A stretch of 28,850 nt of DNA from Planctomicrobium sp. (lineage in GTDB: Bacteria; Planctomycetota; Planctomycetia; Planctomycetales; Planctomycetaceae). Shown piece after piece: positions 19,498 through 27,724 of this stretch (its first letter is position 1; each line of letters begins with the position of its first letter). The notes beneath the pieces were generated by a model, which ran no database searches, was not told the DNA's origin, and worked only from the letters and a program-made list of their open reading frames with translations. The DNA lies in assembly GCA_029259835.1 (NCBI GenBank), contig JAJDEL010000046.1, forward strand, positions 1 through 28,850, written 5' to 3'. A program made the translations under genes and the position numbers.

Positions 19498-21891
19498 TCA
19501 ATCTCTTTCGTAGTCCGTCCCTATTGCCGAACGGCGATACCCACTCAAACTCTTGTCACGTCCGCTGTCACAGAAAATGCAGCGGATCGTCCCAGCCCCG
19601 TTGCACGTCGAACATTTCTTTGACGCAGGAGTTGGAGTGTTGATAACACGACCATCACGAGCCTTTCGAGTCACAATCTTTGTGTAAGGGATCACTCCAT
19701 TTTTGCAATCATTGCGTGGACAACGTACACGGGCAATTCCATTGCAATGCGTACAAGTCATGTCCTCAAGATAATTTCCGGTCGCTTGAAAATCGTTCGC
19801 AGCCAAGTCACCCAGTCCGAATGAAACATCCCGCATCATTGCTTGGACAAGGACTATGGAATCCTGAATTTTCCCTTTGGTGAATGATGCCTGATTCGGT
19901 TCCACGGTCATTGGTCCAAGATGCTTTTCGACCATTCTCTCGATCGAAGCAGCCGGCACAGCGTAAGAATATCCTTCACGACCGTTCAAAGAAATTGCTC
20001 CGGTAGAAGAGACCGGTCTGGTGAGCATCGCAGCCATTTCTCCGGTTGCAGAACTGGCGACCCCACCAACAAAATCGTTGACATCCGGAACACTGAACAC
20101 CAATTGCTGTTGTCCTGCTAGCGGGGACTGTCCCAGTGGCTTAGCCGGAACGGTCACGGGTGCCTGAGAATTCATTCGAGAACGGTACCCTGCCACATTC
20201 AGATTCAATCCAGGCTCAGGAAGGGCACGCGAAGAGACCACCGGCCTGACTGGCAAGTTCGGAACATGCAGCAAAACAACATCGCCCGATACAACCAGCA
20301 ATTCAGCAGAATAGGGTTTGTTATTCATGGCGATTTGAATCTGATGAGTCCGACCGAGTTTGTTATCATCAATGATGTAACGACTAGTGACAACATACCC
20401 TGGTCGAACAACAACACCACTCCCTCGGTTGCGTTCGAACATTCGTTGTTCCTTTTTTTGAACGCTGGGAGCGAAAGTCCCGACATCTTTTGTCACCAAG
20501 GGCATATAGAGCCAACCGACCCCACTATTGTGCTTCGGTGCACCAGCAAGTTGAGTTGCCTGGTAAAGATCAAGGTGTTTTTCCTTGAAAACACCGAGAA
20601 CGAGTTTCCGGTTTCCGTTAATTTCTTGATCGCAATCATGGAGAATGCGTCCCAGGTTTTGACTGAGTTCGGGAGTCGTAGGAGCAAGCTCGACAGCCCG
20701 TTTCCAGTGAGCAAACGCGTCAGCATATTCACCAACCTTAAATTCACTTAAAGCAAGGTTATTCAGCAAGCTGACATTTTCAGAATCTCTGTTAAAAGCG
20801 ATTCGAAAATGCTTCTGAGCCTCTCTCGGATCGTTGAATCCGATCATGGAATTAAACATTCCCAGAAGGTAATCCGCACGCACACTATTCATGTCATTCC
20901 GACTAGCGGATTTCAATGACCTCGCCGCCTTGTCAAATTCTTGTCGACTAATGTACCCAATGGCTTGTTCAAGGAGATGTTGTCCTTTGAGTTCTGCATC
21001 TGTGACTTTTTCAGGTTCCACCCATTTCAGGCCATAACGAACGAGTCCGTCCTTGGCCTTTGCTTTCCAGTTGAGTTGATGTTGTTCAAACAGTTTTTTT
21101 TCATCTCCGCTTAGCGTAAAAAAGGAGGCGAACTCCACGTACATTTCACTCGCCTCTTCAGCCGTCTTCGCACGCTTCGCCTGTTTCTCGAGAGCGTCAA
21201 TCAAAGCCTTGGTTGCAGGTTGTTGCGCTTGCGGTAAACTTGAAAGTTCCACCGAAACTGGTAGCTCGTCAACGACTGGCTGCGGTGGACTTTTCATCGG
21301 CGTTGGGCCGACCGTCGGTATCGGCGCAGTTGGCGTCGGTACAGTCGGCATCGGAGTAGTAGCAGGATGGTCTAATTTGTTTTTTTCGGGCTTAAGATCA
21401 CTGGGATCTGCTTTCGCAAGGAGTGCTTCAATCGGTTTGTCTGTATCTTCCTCTGTCTCTGAATCAGAAGACTGTGGGCTTTCTTTTTCGACCGGCTCTT
21501 CACGACCAAGTTTTGCAAGTGCACTGGCAAGCATCTCCTCGGCCTGTGCTCGCTCAGTTGCGGAAGAGTTTTTCAGTGCTTCGACTAGAGTTGACTCCAC
21601 TTTTTCATAGTAACGATTCTCGTAATAAATCTTCGCAACCTCGACTTGATGTTGCAGTTCTTCATTTGCCTTTTCGACAGCACTTGAATCTTCTGGAACT
21701 GATGACCCTGGAGATGAACACCCGGGATAGAGAATCATTCCTAGGCAACCAAAAAACAAAATCACCCGGGCTTGACGTAAGCGGTGAGCCAACTTCTCCG
21801 GCCGAAAGCAAAAACTTTCCCTGGTCGAGAATTGACTCACCCAGGAAGTGCAATGTTTAGAGAGTGTTGAAAACGCCACGTTCGCCCGCAT
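19498..21891 (-). CDS. Lipoprotein: TPR, degenerate trypsin fold, DnaJ-type zinc fingers
   Basis: The 797-residue protein begins with a long N-terminal stretch and a lipoprotein signal (VILFFGCLGMILYPGC, Cys58). A helical and Pro/Thr-rich region (179-204), TPR-like repeats (about 300-420) and a trypsin-fold domain (about 485-660) follow. Aligned with the intact protease at 10557-12242, Asp is kept (Asp537 in GDVVLLHV), but His is replaced by Tyr505 (TSRYI for TNRHV) and Ser by Val608 (DFVGGV for YSGGP). It is therefore probably a pseudoprotease used for binding. The C-terminus has two DnaJ-like clusters: CTHCNG...C....C (713-729) and CSTCNGAG..RCIFC (760-774). ATG 21891 has GGGG 8 nt upstream, although it makes an unusually long signal peptide. 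It is the first gene of the GTPase operon. Confidence 0.9.
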   Translation of the reverse strand: MRANVAFSTLSKHCTSWVSQFSTRESFCFRPEKLAHRLRQARVILFFGCLGMILYPGCSSPGSSVPEDSSAVEKANEELQHQVEVAKIYYENRYYEKVESTLVEALKNSSATERAQAEEMLASALAKLGREEPVEKESPQSSDSETEEDTDKPIEALLAKADPSDLKPEKNKLDHPATTPMPTVPTPTAPIPTVGPTPMKSPPQPVVDELPVSVELSSLPQAQQPATKALIDALEKQAKRAKTAEEASEMYVEFASFFTLSGDEKKLFEQHQLNWKAKAKDGLVRYGLKWVEPEKVTDAELKGQHLLEQAIGYISRQEFDKAARSLKSASRNDMNSVRADYLLGMFNSMIGFNDPREAQKHFRIAFNRDSENVSLLNNLALSEFKVGEYADAFAHWKRAVELAPTTPELSQNLGRILHDCDQEINGNRKLVLGVFKEKHLDLYQATQLAGAPKHNSGVGWLYMPLVTKDVGTFAPSVQKKEQRMFERNRGSGVVVRPGYVVTSRYIIDDNKLGRTHQIQIAMNNKPYSAELLVVSGDVVLLHVPNLPVRPVVSSRALPEPGLNLNVAGYRSRMNSQAPVTVPAKPLGQSPLAGQQQLVFSVPDVNDFVGGVASSATGEMAAMLTRPVSSTGAISLNGREGYSYAVPAASIERMVEKHLGPMTVEPNQASFTKGKIQDSIVLVQAMMRDVSFGLGDLAANDFQATGNYLEDMTCTHCNGIARVRCPRNDCKNGVIPYTKIVTRKARDGRVINTPTPASKKCSTCNGAGTIRCIFCDSGRDKSLSGYRRSAIGTDYERD
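21280..21357 (-). repeat. Low-complexity Pro/Thr codon repeat inside the TPR lipoprotein gene
   Basis: Codons 179-204 encode a run of short P-T/V/I units (TPMPTVPTPTAPIPTVGPTP...). At DNA level this is an imperfect tandem repeat of about 12-18 bp units containing GTCGG/TATCGG. It is likely a flexible spacer between the membrane-proximal helices and the TPR region, and a site prone to length variation. Confidence 0.6.
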
Positions 21892-22141
21892 AACAATTAC
21901 CCCGCAATTTCATTGACAAATTCGACATCTCAATATGAGCTGTCTATTCAGTAACATTAAACAAAATTCTCATCACCCTTTACAAGGGATCAATAAGCAG
22001 TTTAGAAGATGTTCTGGTGATTCACTGTATAAATCCCAACAACATGACCAATAGAACGAATGACCAGAGCGATTCTTCCCAAAAATGTCATAAAATTATT
22101 GTTGCTGTCTACTCTGTCGTTTGACTTGATCGACGGTAAAT
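21892..22141. promoter_or_regulatory. AT-rich divergent intergenic region
   Basis: This 250-bp spacer separates the minus-strand GTPase operon from the plus-strand FHA gene and is more AT-rich than its surroundings, so promoters for both should lie here. On the plus strand a TTGACA at 21913-21918 is followed 15-17 nt later by a poor -10 candidate (TATGAG/TGAGCT). A short inverted repeat, CCCTT-TAC-AAGGG, lies near 21978-21990. Neither is convincing alone. No gene or RNA was recognised here. Confidence 0.45.
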
Positions 22142-23557
22142 TTGAATCAAGTTTTGAAAGGTAAGGGTTTGGAGAATTCAACGACGTGTCCTGCCTGTGG
22201 AACAGATGTTCGAACCGTTGACCAGTTCTGTCTCGAATGTGGGTCGCCGCTGACCCACGCGCCGAAACTTTCGACTCCGCCACGGTTACAATTGAATCTG
22301 AGCAATCAAATCTGGGCCGGTCAGAGATCCGTTCTCGTCGGACGATTGTGCAATCAGAATGACGCTCCTTGGGATGGGGAACTGGAAATCGTAGGCCGGG
22401 GATTGACCTCTAGCCGTTCTTTTCGAGTCAGTCTGAAACCAGAGTCTCTCGCTCAGTTCGACTTCGAATTCCTCCCGGAAATTCCCGGGAGCTATTCAAT
22501 GAAAATTTCCGCCACACCGAATGAAGGTACCGCGTACGAGGCACAAATCGTCATCGACGTTCCTGAGATTTCTGGCCCAACGATTGTCAATGTCACAGAC
22601 GCCAGACACAACGAAGCCAAATTTATAGTCGGTCAAGAAAGCAACATCGAAGTCAATGTCCCCCAGCAAGCCGAAGTTCAATCTGGCCTTCGCGCTGAAA
22701 ATTTCGTCGACATCGACTGGCAAACCTCTTCTCAGAGTCTGGCAATTGAAGTCCTCTCTTCCGTCATTAAAGAACCGACCGGGCCATATCAAAATCCACA
22801 ACGGTTTCGTGCTGATCAAATCTCATTGTGCATTCACGAAAGTGCTTGTGAGCGAAATATTTGTCTGCACGCAAAACAAGTTGTCACCCTGGGAAAACAG
22901 TCTGAGAACGATATTGTGCTGAGGCTCTTACCGGAGAGTCCAGAAAATGACGCGGCCTGGGCACGCATTAGCCGTTCACATGCGGAAATTGAGTTCACCG
23001 ACAAGGGAGCAATCTGGAGAAACCTGCAATGCAGCAATGGTACGTTCATTGACGAGCAACTCACCGAAGCTGACGAATTTTTGCTCATGCGAAGCGGAAT
23101 GGTTTTCAGCCCGGCAAACGTACTTGAATTAAAGGTTGAGACGTTTGCCGAAGATCGAATTGCTGGAGACACTGTACCGTATCAACGTTTTGCAACACGC
23201 CATTTGGACGCAACTCTCCCAGAGACGCTCGGTCAACATCAAGGTTTACGAATCGTGCGGACAGGAAACCTTGAAAACGAAGAGTACGTTGTCATGCAAC
23301 GCTGCGTTTCCATTGGTTCGAGTCGTCTCTGCACAATCCAACTCGCTGGCAGCGATGTTCGCCCAGTTCATGCTCAACTTCTTTGGATCGGAGAGACTTT
23401 CTGGATCGAATCTCTCCATGAAGCAGAACCGATTCTTGTCAAAGGAACGAGCTTGTCAGTGAATCAACTCTTCCCACTCTCGCCTGGTACAACGTTGACA
23501 ATCGGCAGCACAGAAATCTCTGTCGGCCAGCATCATCAACTTCATGTGGAAGATTAA
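22142..23557 (+). CDS. Zinc-ribbon protein with two FHA domains
   Basis: The 471-residue soluble protein starts with a zinc ribbon (CPAC at 16-19, CLEC at 30-33). A beta-sandwich, Ig-like region follows (about 48-145), then FHA domain 1 (about 245-320: VTLGKQSENDIVL, ISRSHAEIEF, SNGTFIDE) and a more divergent FHA-like domain 2 (about 385-465: VSIGSSRLCTIQL, VRPVHAQL). FHA domains bind phosphothreonine, so the two kinases in the window are natural partners. There is no ATG. The frame opens at TTG 22142, but TTG 22169 has AAAGG 7 nt upstream and may be the real start, nine residues shorter. It is the only plus-strand gene inside an otherwise minus-strand cluster, divergent from the GTPase operon and convergent with the coiled-coil gene. 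FHA 1 keeps the expected Ser, His and NG residues. Confidence 0.88.
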   Translation: MNQVLKGKGLENSTTCPACGTDVRTVDQFCLECGSPLTHAPKLSTPPRLQLNLSNQIWAGQRSVLVGRLCNQNDAPWDGELEIVGRGLTSSRSFRVSLKPESLAQFDFEFLPEIPGSYSMKISATPNEGTAYEAQIVIDVPEISGPTIVNVTDARHNEAKFIVGQESNIEVNVPQQAEVQSGLRAENFVDIDWQTSSQSLAIEVLSSVIKEPTGPYQNPQRFRADQISLCIHESACERNICLHAKQVVTLGKQSENDIVLRLLPESPENDAAWARISRSHAEIEFTDKGAIWRNLQCSNGTFIDEQLTEADEFLLMRSGMVFSPANVLELKVETFAEDRIAGDTVPYQRFATRHLDATLPETLGQHQGLRIVRTGNLENEEYVVMQRCVSIGSSRLCTIQLAGSDVRPVHAQLLWIGETFWIESLHEAEPILVKGTSLSVNQLFPLSPGTTLTIGSTEISVGQHHQLHVED

Positions 23558-23594
23558 GTACCTCGCCCACACCACCGATTCCCGAGCGTGCAAT

Positions 23595-23612
23595 GGCCGG
23601 GAGGCCCCGGCC
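23595..23612. terminator. GC-rich 7-bp-stem hairpin between convergent genes
   Basis: GGCCGGG (23595-23601), loop AGGC, CCCGGCC (23606-23612) form a very stable hairpin between the stops of the FHA gene (plus) and the coiled-coil gene (minus). The location suits a bidirectional terminator, but no T-run follows directly on either strand; an A-run (23625-23631) lies 12 nt further along the plus strand. It could instead be a copy of a dispersed intergenic palindrome. Confidence 0.5.
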
Positions 23613-23640
23613 CTACTGTTGAGTTAAAAAACCGCAGTGA

Positions 23641-24990
23641 TCACTTCAATCGGAACCCACACTTTCCGCAGAACCGCGAGCCGTCCGGAGAGGACTCAGT
23701 ACACTGCGGGCAAGGCGCGTCTGTACTTTCACCGGCATCGCTTGCCGGGTGATTCCCTCGTGACTGTACTCGTGCAACATCAACGTCCCGACCAGTGTTC
23801 ATTGCTGTGCTGAGCAAATTCTCGAGCGTCTTGGCATGGTCGGCTTGAACGTTCTTGAGATCCTGATTCGCTTGCTGACCTTGGTCGAGCATTCGCTCAT
23901 AGAACTTTTCCATCTGTGCCGTAGCTTCTCCGCTGCCAGCAGATCGAAATTTTTCCGCAAACGCCTTGGCAACTTCAGGAGAATTTGAAGCAGCCCGAGC
24001 GAGAATTTGCTCCTCAGTAAGTCCTCGCAAAGCTTCAGTTTCTTTGAGTGACGTTAGCAATTTTGCCTGTTCAACCGAAGCTGATGCAATCAGTGCCTCA
24101 CTGCCCAGTGTATTGAGCTTCTCCAGCCTTTCCATTTCCAGGGTATGGTCTGTTTGAACACGAGAGGCGCGGACTTCTTCTTCAACTTGTTGTTGCCGCA
24201 ATCCTCGATCAACATCATCGTCAGCAGACTTGGACTTCACCTGCTGATGCTCTCGCATCAACCGCATCGCCAAATCCGCTTCTTGCTGTTCCTGTTCAGC
24301 CGCTTGCTGAGCGGAGACTTTCACTTGACGAGCCTTTTCATCAAACGAGACGCCTTCTTGTTTGAGCGATTGTTGATGTTTGAGATCCTCCTGTCGCAGT
24401 TCGGCCTGTTGGACCTCCTCGACGGCCTGTAAATTGTGTTGCCGTTTCTGATCGTCAAGCTGATGCTCGGCGGCTTGTTTTTCATTGAGTAGTTTTTCTT
24501 GTTCAGAAAGTTGAATCCGCTTTGCCCGTAATGTCCGGACTTTCTGTTGATGCCGCCTCGCTGCTTCCTCGTCCTGTTGCTGATTCTCAGACGTTCGAGT
24601 TGCATCCTGAATTTGTTTTTGGCGTTCAACATCACTCAGCGTCGCTTGATGTTTCACATCTTTGAGTTCTTCTTCGGAACGCAATTTGAGTTCTTCCTCA
24701 ATCTGTTGCGACTGAACTTCACGTTCATTCTTTGCCCGAACTCCATCGAGGTGATCCTCGTTGAGCAGCTGTCGGTCTCGTGCGTTGATCTCGTTTTGTC
24801 GTTCTGACAAATCCAGTTGCTGTGCGTCTTGCTCCAGTGCCGCTCGTTGGTCGGCAAACTCATCAACAGGAGCCTCTGCGACAGGACTCTCCTCTGAACT
24901 CCAGGTGACGTCGACTTTCAAACCACACTTTGGACAAAACTTTGCTGTTTCCGTAAGTTCATGCCCACAATCAAGACACTGAATATTCAT
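23641..24990 (-). CDS. Coiled-coil protein with a zinc ribbon at each end
   Basis: A four-Cys zinc ribbon at the N-terminus (Cys5, 8, 19, 22: CLDC...CPKCG) and another at the very C-terminus (Cys427, 430, 441, 444: CPQC...CGKCG) flank about 400 residues of highly charged, Gln/Glu/Arg-rich sequence that is almost certainly a long coiled coil. There is no signal peptide or membrane helix, so it should be a cytosolic rod-like scaffold. An upstream ATG at 25086 keeps the frame, but the extra 32 residues look non-coding; ATG 24990 starts directly at the zinc ribbon and has GGGTG 7 nt upstream, giving 449 residues. It lies 155 bp downstream of the kinase gene on the same strand. No named family is recognised. 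Matching zinc ribbons on the kinase, FHA protein and GTPase suggest a shared docking logic. Confidence 0.85.
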   Translation of the reverse strand: MNIQCLDCGHELTETAKFCPKCGLKVDVTWSSEESPVAEAPVDEFADQRAALEQDAQQLDLSERQNEINARDRQLLNEDHLDGVRAKNEREVQSQQIEEELKLRSEEELKDVKHQATLSDVERQKQIQDATRTSENQQQDEEAARRHQQKVRTLRAKRIQLSEQEKLLNEKQAAEHQLDDQKRQHNLQAVEEVQQAELRQEDLKHQQSLKQEGVSFDEKARQVKVSAQQAAEQEQQEADLAMRLMREHQQVKSKSADDDVDRGLRQQQVEEEVRASRVQTDHTLEMERLEKLNTLGSEALIASASVEQAKLLTSLKETEALRGLTEEQILARAASNSPEVAKAFAEKFRSAGSGEATAQMEKFYERMLDQGQQANQDLKNVQADHAKTLENLLSTAMNTGRDVDVARVQSRGNHPASDAGESTDAPCPQCTESSPDGSRFCGKCGFRLK

Positions 24991-25145
24991 GATCATACAC
25001 CCATTCTGATATTGCGAAATTCTCTTTGAAACACTGACACTCGTACACAATTGGAATCGCTTCCCTATCCTTGCTGACTCAGGCATCCAATGACAAGGGA
25101 ACGTTGATAAGTCAATTGATTCGAGTGAACCTCACACGTTTTTGA

Positions 25146-26318
25146 TTATTGATTGATGGCTTCGTCCGCGACTTGCATTCGACTTCCACAATGGTTGCAG
25201 TATGAATTGTCAAATTGATTTTGCGATCCACAATGCCTGCAAAAACTGGAAGAGTCACCCTCATTGACAGGTTTTCCCGCCGCAGAAACGTTCTCTTCAG
25301 CTGGCTCTCTCTCATCACCGCATATCGGACAATCGATGATGCCAACGGAAATAAATCCACAACCATCACAGGTCACTTCTGAAGAACTTGGCGAGATTGT
25401 GAGTTCACGTAGTGCGATGAGAACCTCTTCGAAATTTTCGAAACGTAACTGTGGCGACTTTTCCAAACAACGACGGAACACGCCTCGCAAGCTCTCTGGG
25501 AGGAGACTCCAATCGGGATCGCGATGTCCGATCGCTTGCAGAACATCTGCGATATTGTCACCAAAAAAAGCCTTTTTGCCAGTCACAACCTCGTAGAACA
25601 TTGCTCCAAACGAAAAGATATCGCTGCGGACATCAACATGCTTTGCGTCGCGAAGTTGTTCCGGACTGCTGTAGGCGATAGTCCCCATTGTTTTATTCGT
25701 CGTGGTGCTCAATTGATCAAACATTTTCGCAAGTCCGAAGTCCGTAATCTTCGGAATGTTTTGTCGACTCAAAAGAATGTTCGCTGGTTTCAAGTCCCGA
25801 TGAATGGTGCCAACTTGACCATCCGGAAAACGACAATGGTGTACATGCTGCATTCCTTCGGCAGTTTGAATCATCCAAAGCAGTGACTGCCTTGGCGAAA
25901 CTGAACCAACGATTTTGAGAAGTTCTTGCACATTCGGGCCATCGACATACTCCAGGAGAATCAGTGGCGGTGCGTCAGACTGTTGCAACTTGAGAATGTC
26001 CCGCTTTCGTTGTGGAGAGACCGTCGTTCCGGGATTGATTTCCTCACTCTCGACTTGAGCATCCGGGCTTAGTAGCAAAGCATGCGCTTCCACGAGATTT
26101 GGATGATGACCTAGATTCACCCAAACACGGGCTTCTCGATGAAAGCGTTGCAGCATTTCGTCTTGCTGCCGGTCGGCGCGAATTGTTTTCAACGCAAAGC
26201 GTTTTCCGGTGGCCTCGTCCCAGACTATATAAACGCACCCCATCCCCCCTGACCGGGAGTCTTCGACGCGGTACTGATTGTGAATCAGATCGCCAATTTG
26301 ATATTGAAGCTGGGCCAT
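25146..26318 (-). CDS. Ser/Thr protein kinase with two C-terminal zinc ribbons
   Basis: A soluble Hanks-type kinase domain (about 16-305) is followed by two zinc ribbons. Visible residues: Lys44 in FALKT, HRDLKPAN with Asp175, DFG at 193-195 and SPEQ at about 218-221. The glycine loop reads SRSGGMG, lacking the first Gly of the usual GxGGMG. An insertion of about 35 residues (about 80-118) lies in the N-lobe. The ribbons are C317/C320/C330/C333 and C360/C363/C374/C377. Unlike the kinase at 8572-9843 it has no membrane helix, so it should be cytosolic. Its ribosome site GAGGA lies inside the last codons of the FHA-caspase gene (stop at 26323, start 26318), indicating tight translational coupling. 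It probably phosphorylates partners of the FHA domain of that caspase; this is inferred from linkage. Confidence 0.95.
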   Translation of the reverse strand: MAQLQYQIGDLIHNQYRVEDSRSGGMGCVYIVWDEATGKRFALKTIRADRQQDEMLQRFHREARVWVNLGHHPNLVEAHALLLSPDAQVESEEINPGTTVSPQRKRDILKLQQSDAPPLILLEYVDGPNVQELLKIVGSVSPRQSLLWMIQTAEGMQHVHHCRFPDGQVGTIHRDLKPANILLSRQNIPKITDFGLAKMFDQLSTTTNKTMGTIAYSSPEQLRDAKHVDVRSDIFSFGAMFYEVVTGKKAFFGDNIADVLQAIGHRDPDWSLLPESLRGVFRRCLEKSPQLRFENFEEVLIALRELTISPSSSEVTCDGCGFISVGIIDCPICGDEREPAEENVSAAGKPVNEGDSSSFCRHCGSQNQFDNSYCNHCGSRMQVADEAINQ

Positions 26319-26322
26319 TTTT

Positions 26323-27705
26323 TCATTCCTCGGCCTGAGGACGAAAATTGATCAGGATTGGCTCGTCAACAAATTCTCCGCGAAACGCAGGTGTCTGCAC
26401 TTCACCGAACTTGTTCCAGACAAAATCCTTAACACGCTTCTGCGTGTACCCTCGCAGTTCGCTGATTGTCAGCTGCCCATTCTCATCCTGATCGCCGTGG
26501 CGGAATCCTTCGATCACATAGTGAAAGAAAACTCCCTGCCCTTTCTCGGTGGATGACGAGCTTCCGAGTTCTTCGTGCTCCCAGGACTTCTGTCCGCCTG
26601 CACAACTAAACATGACTGCCAGTCCGCCCGGCGGTGCGATTTCCTGTGGTCGCGTTTCGCTCTTCAAGTCGACAATCGCACGCCGACTGGAAGCCTGAAA
26701 CGGATCGTTTCGGCATGCGTCGGTCAGCAGCAACTTCACTTCTGCTGGACAATCCTTGAGTGCTTCGTAAATCAAATTGAAAGAAAAAAGCGTGGCTCGG
26801 TCTTCCAGATCTGCATCGGCAGGACAGAAAAATGGTTCACTCCCAAACTGCACACCGTGACCGGAGAAGGCGACAAGAACGTTGTCACCTTTTTCCCGTT
26901 GTTGAAGAAATCCTTTCAACTCACGTTCGATGTTCTGACGGATCGGAAGAAACCGAAAATCTTCAGAGCCACGCGAAGCCGTCATGACTTGAACGTTCTC
27001 TTTCGGGTATCCCATTTCCTGCACCAGCACTTCGGCAAGAGCGTTCACGTCTTTCTCTGGATAGCGCAAGCTGTGCAGCCCGGTACGTGTGTCATAACCA
27101 CTGACACCGACTAGTAAAGCGTAATGTTCCACCAACGGTTCCGCCGGACGTTGAACGACTGTTTCCGTGGAATCCATTGAGTCATCCAGCACAACTCCGA
27201 CCGATGCCCCTTGGTTATTCGGCTTTTGGACTGGAGCCGAAGCAGATTTTCCTCCCTCATCGACTGAAGCACTATTTTGAAGGACGAAGAATCCCACGAT
27301 TGCCAAAACCAAGACACCTGAGCCGACCATGATCGGCATCATCATGGAATTGCGAGTCTTTGACCTGACCGCCTTGTTCGTTTTCTCAAGGTCAATGGCC
27401 TTCACGAGTATTTCTGGCCCTAATCGTCCCAACCGAACTCGGTTTCCTTCGCGGAGTTGAACAGACTCAATCAGACTTCGCCCGTTTAAGAGTGTTCCGT
27501 GATCGGAACCGAGGTCGGTGAGTTGAACACCTTCGGTCGAAAGATCGATTTGCGCGTGCTTGATCCCAACGTATTGCATTTGCCGTTCCGGGGCTTTGAT
27601 CGAAACATCACAAGCTGGACCGCTGCCGATCACAATCTGTGGTCCTTCGCTGCGAACCGAATATGCCGGCTCATCTCCTGATCGAATTTCAAGATCGATA
27701 TGCAC
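26323..27705 (-). CDS. FHA-TM-caspase-like (peptidase C14) protein
   Basis: Numbering from the preferred start (GTG 27705; AAGGG 8 nt upstream), the protein has 460 residues. An FHA domain lies at about 20-105 (IVIGSGPACDVSI, IKHAQI, SDHGTLLNG), after which a basic stretch KAVRSKTRN precedes one transmembrane helix at about 121-143. A linker leads to a caspase-fold domain at about 193-430. The catalytic pair is visible: His283 in SGHG and Cys331 in DACRND. An EF-hand-like loop (DQDENGQLTISE, 405-416) follows. The frame extends to 27969, but that would overlap the next gene by about 245 bp, so the GTG start is strongly favoured. Topology N-in/C-out puts the FHA in the cytosol and the caspase outside. 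Specificity is likely for a basic P1 residue as in other bacterial C14 enzymes, though this is not shown here. Confidence 0.95.
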   Translation of the reverse strand: MHIDLEIRSGDEPAYSVRSEGPQIVIGSGPACDVSIKAPERQMQYVGIKHAQIDLSTEGVQLTDLGSDHGTLLNGRSLIESVQLREGNRVRLGRLGPEILVKAIDLEKTNKAVRSKTRNSMMMPIMVGSGVLVLAIVGFFVLQNSASVDEGGKSASAPVQKPNNQGASVGVVLDDSMDSTETVVQRPAEPLVEHYALLVGVSGYDTRTGLHSLRYPEKDVNALAEVLVQEMGYPKENVQVMTASRGSEDFRFLPIRQNIERELKGFLQQREKGDNVLVAFSGHGVQFGSEPFFCPADADLEDRATLFSFNLIYEALKDCPAEVKLLLTDACRNDPFQASSRRAIVDLKSETRPQEIAPPGGLAVMFSCAGGQKSWEHEELGSSSSTEKGQGVFFHYVIEGFRHGDQDENGQLTISELRGYTQKRVKDFVWNKFGEVQTPAFRGEFVDEPILINFRPQAEE

Positions 27706-27724
27706 TAAAGCAACCCTTTTCTGT

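Noticed and set aside
20493..20751. Overlapping plus and minus open frames within the TPR lipoprotein gene
   Set aside because: They are shadows of the 797-residue frame, with no ribosome site or domain.
21280..21357. Short tandem repeats as a possible CRISPR or intergenic repeat array
   Set aside because: They lie in frame inside a coding region and encode a Pro/Thr-rich linker; units are imperfect with no spacers.
24991..25086. N-terminal extension of the zinc-ribbon/coiled-coil protein
   Set aside because: The 32 extra residues look unlike the rest, and the ATG at 24990 directly starts the zinc ribbon with a suitable GGGTG upstream.
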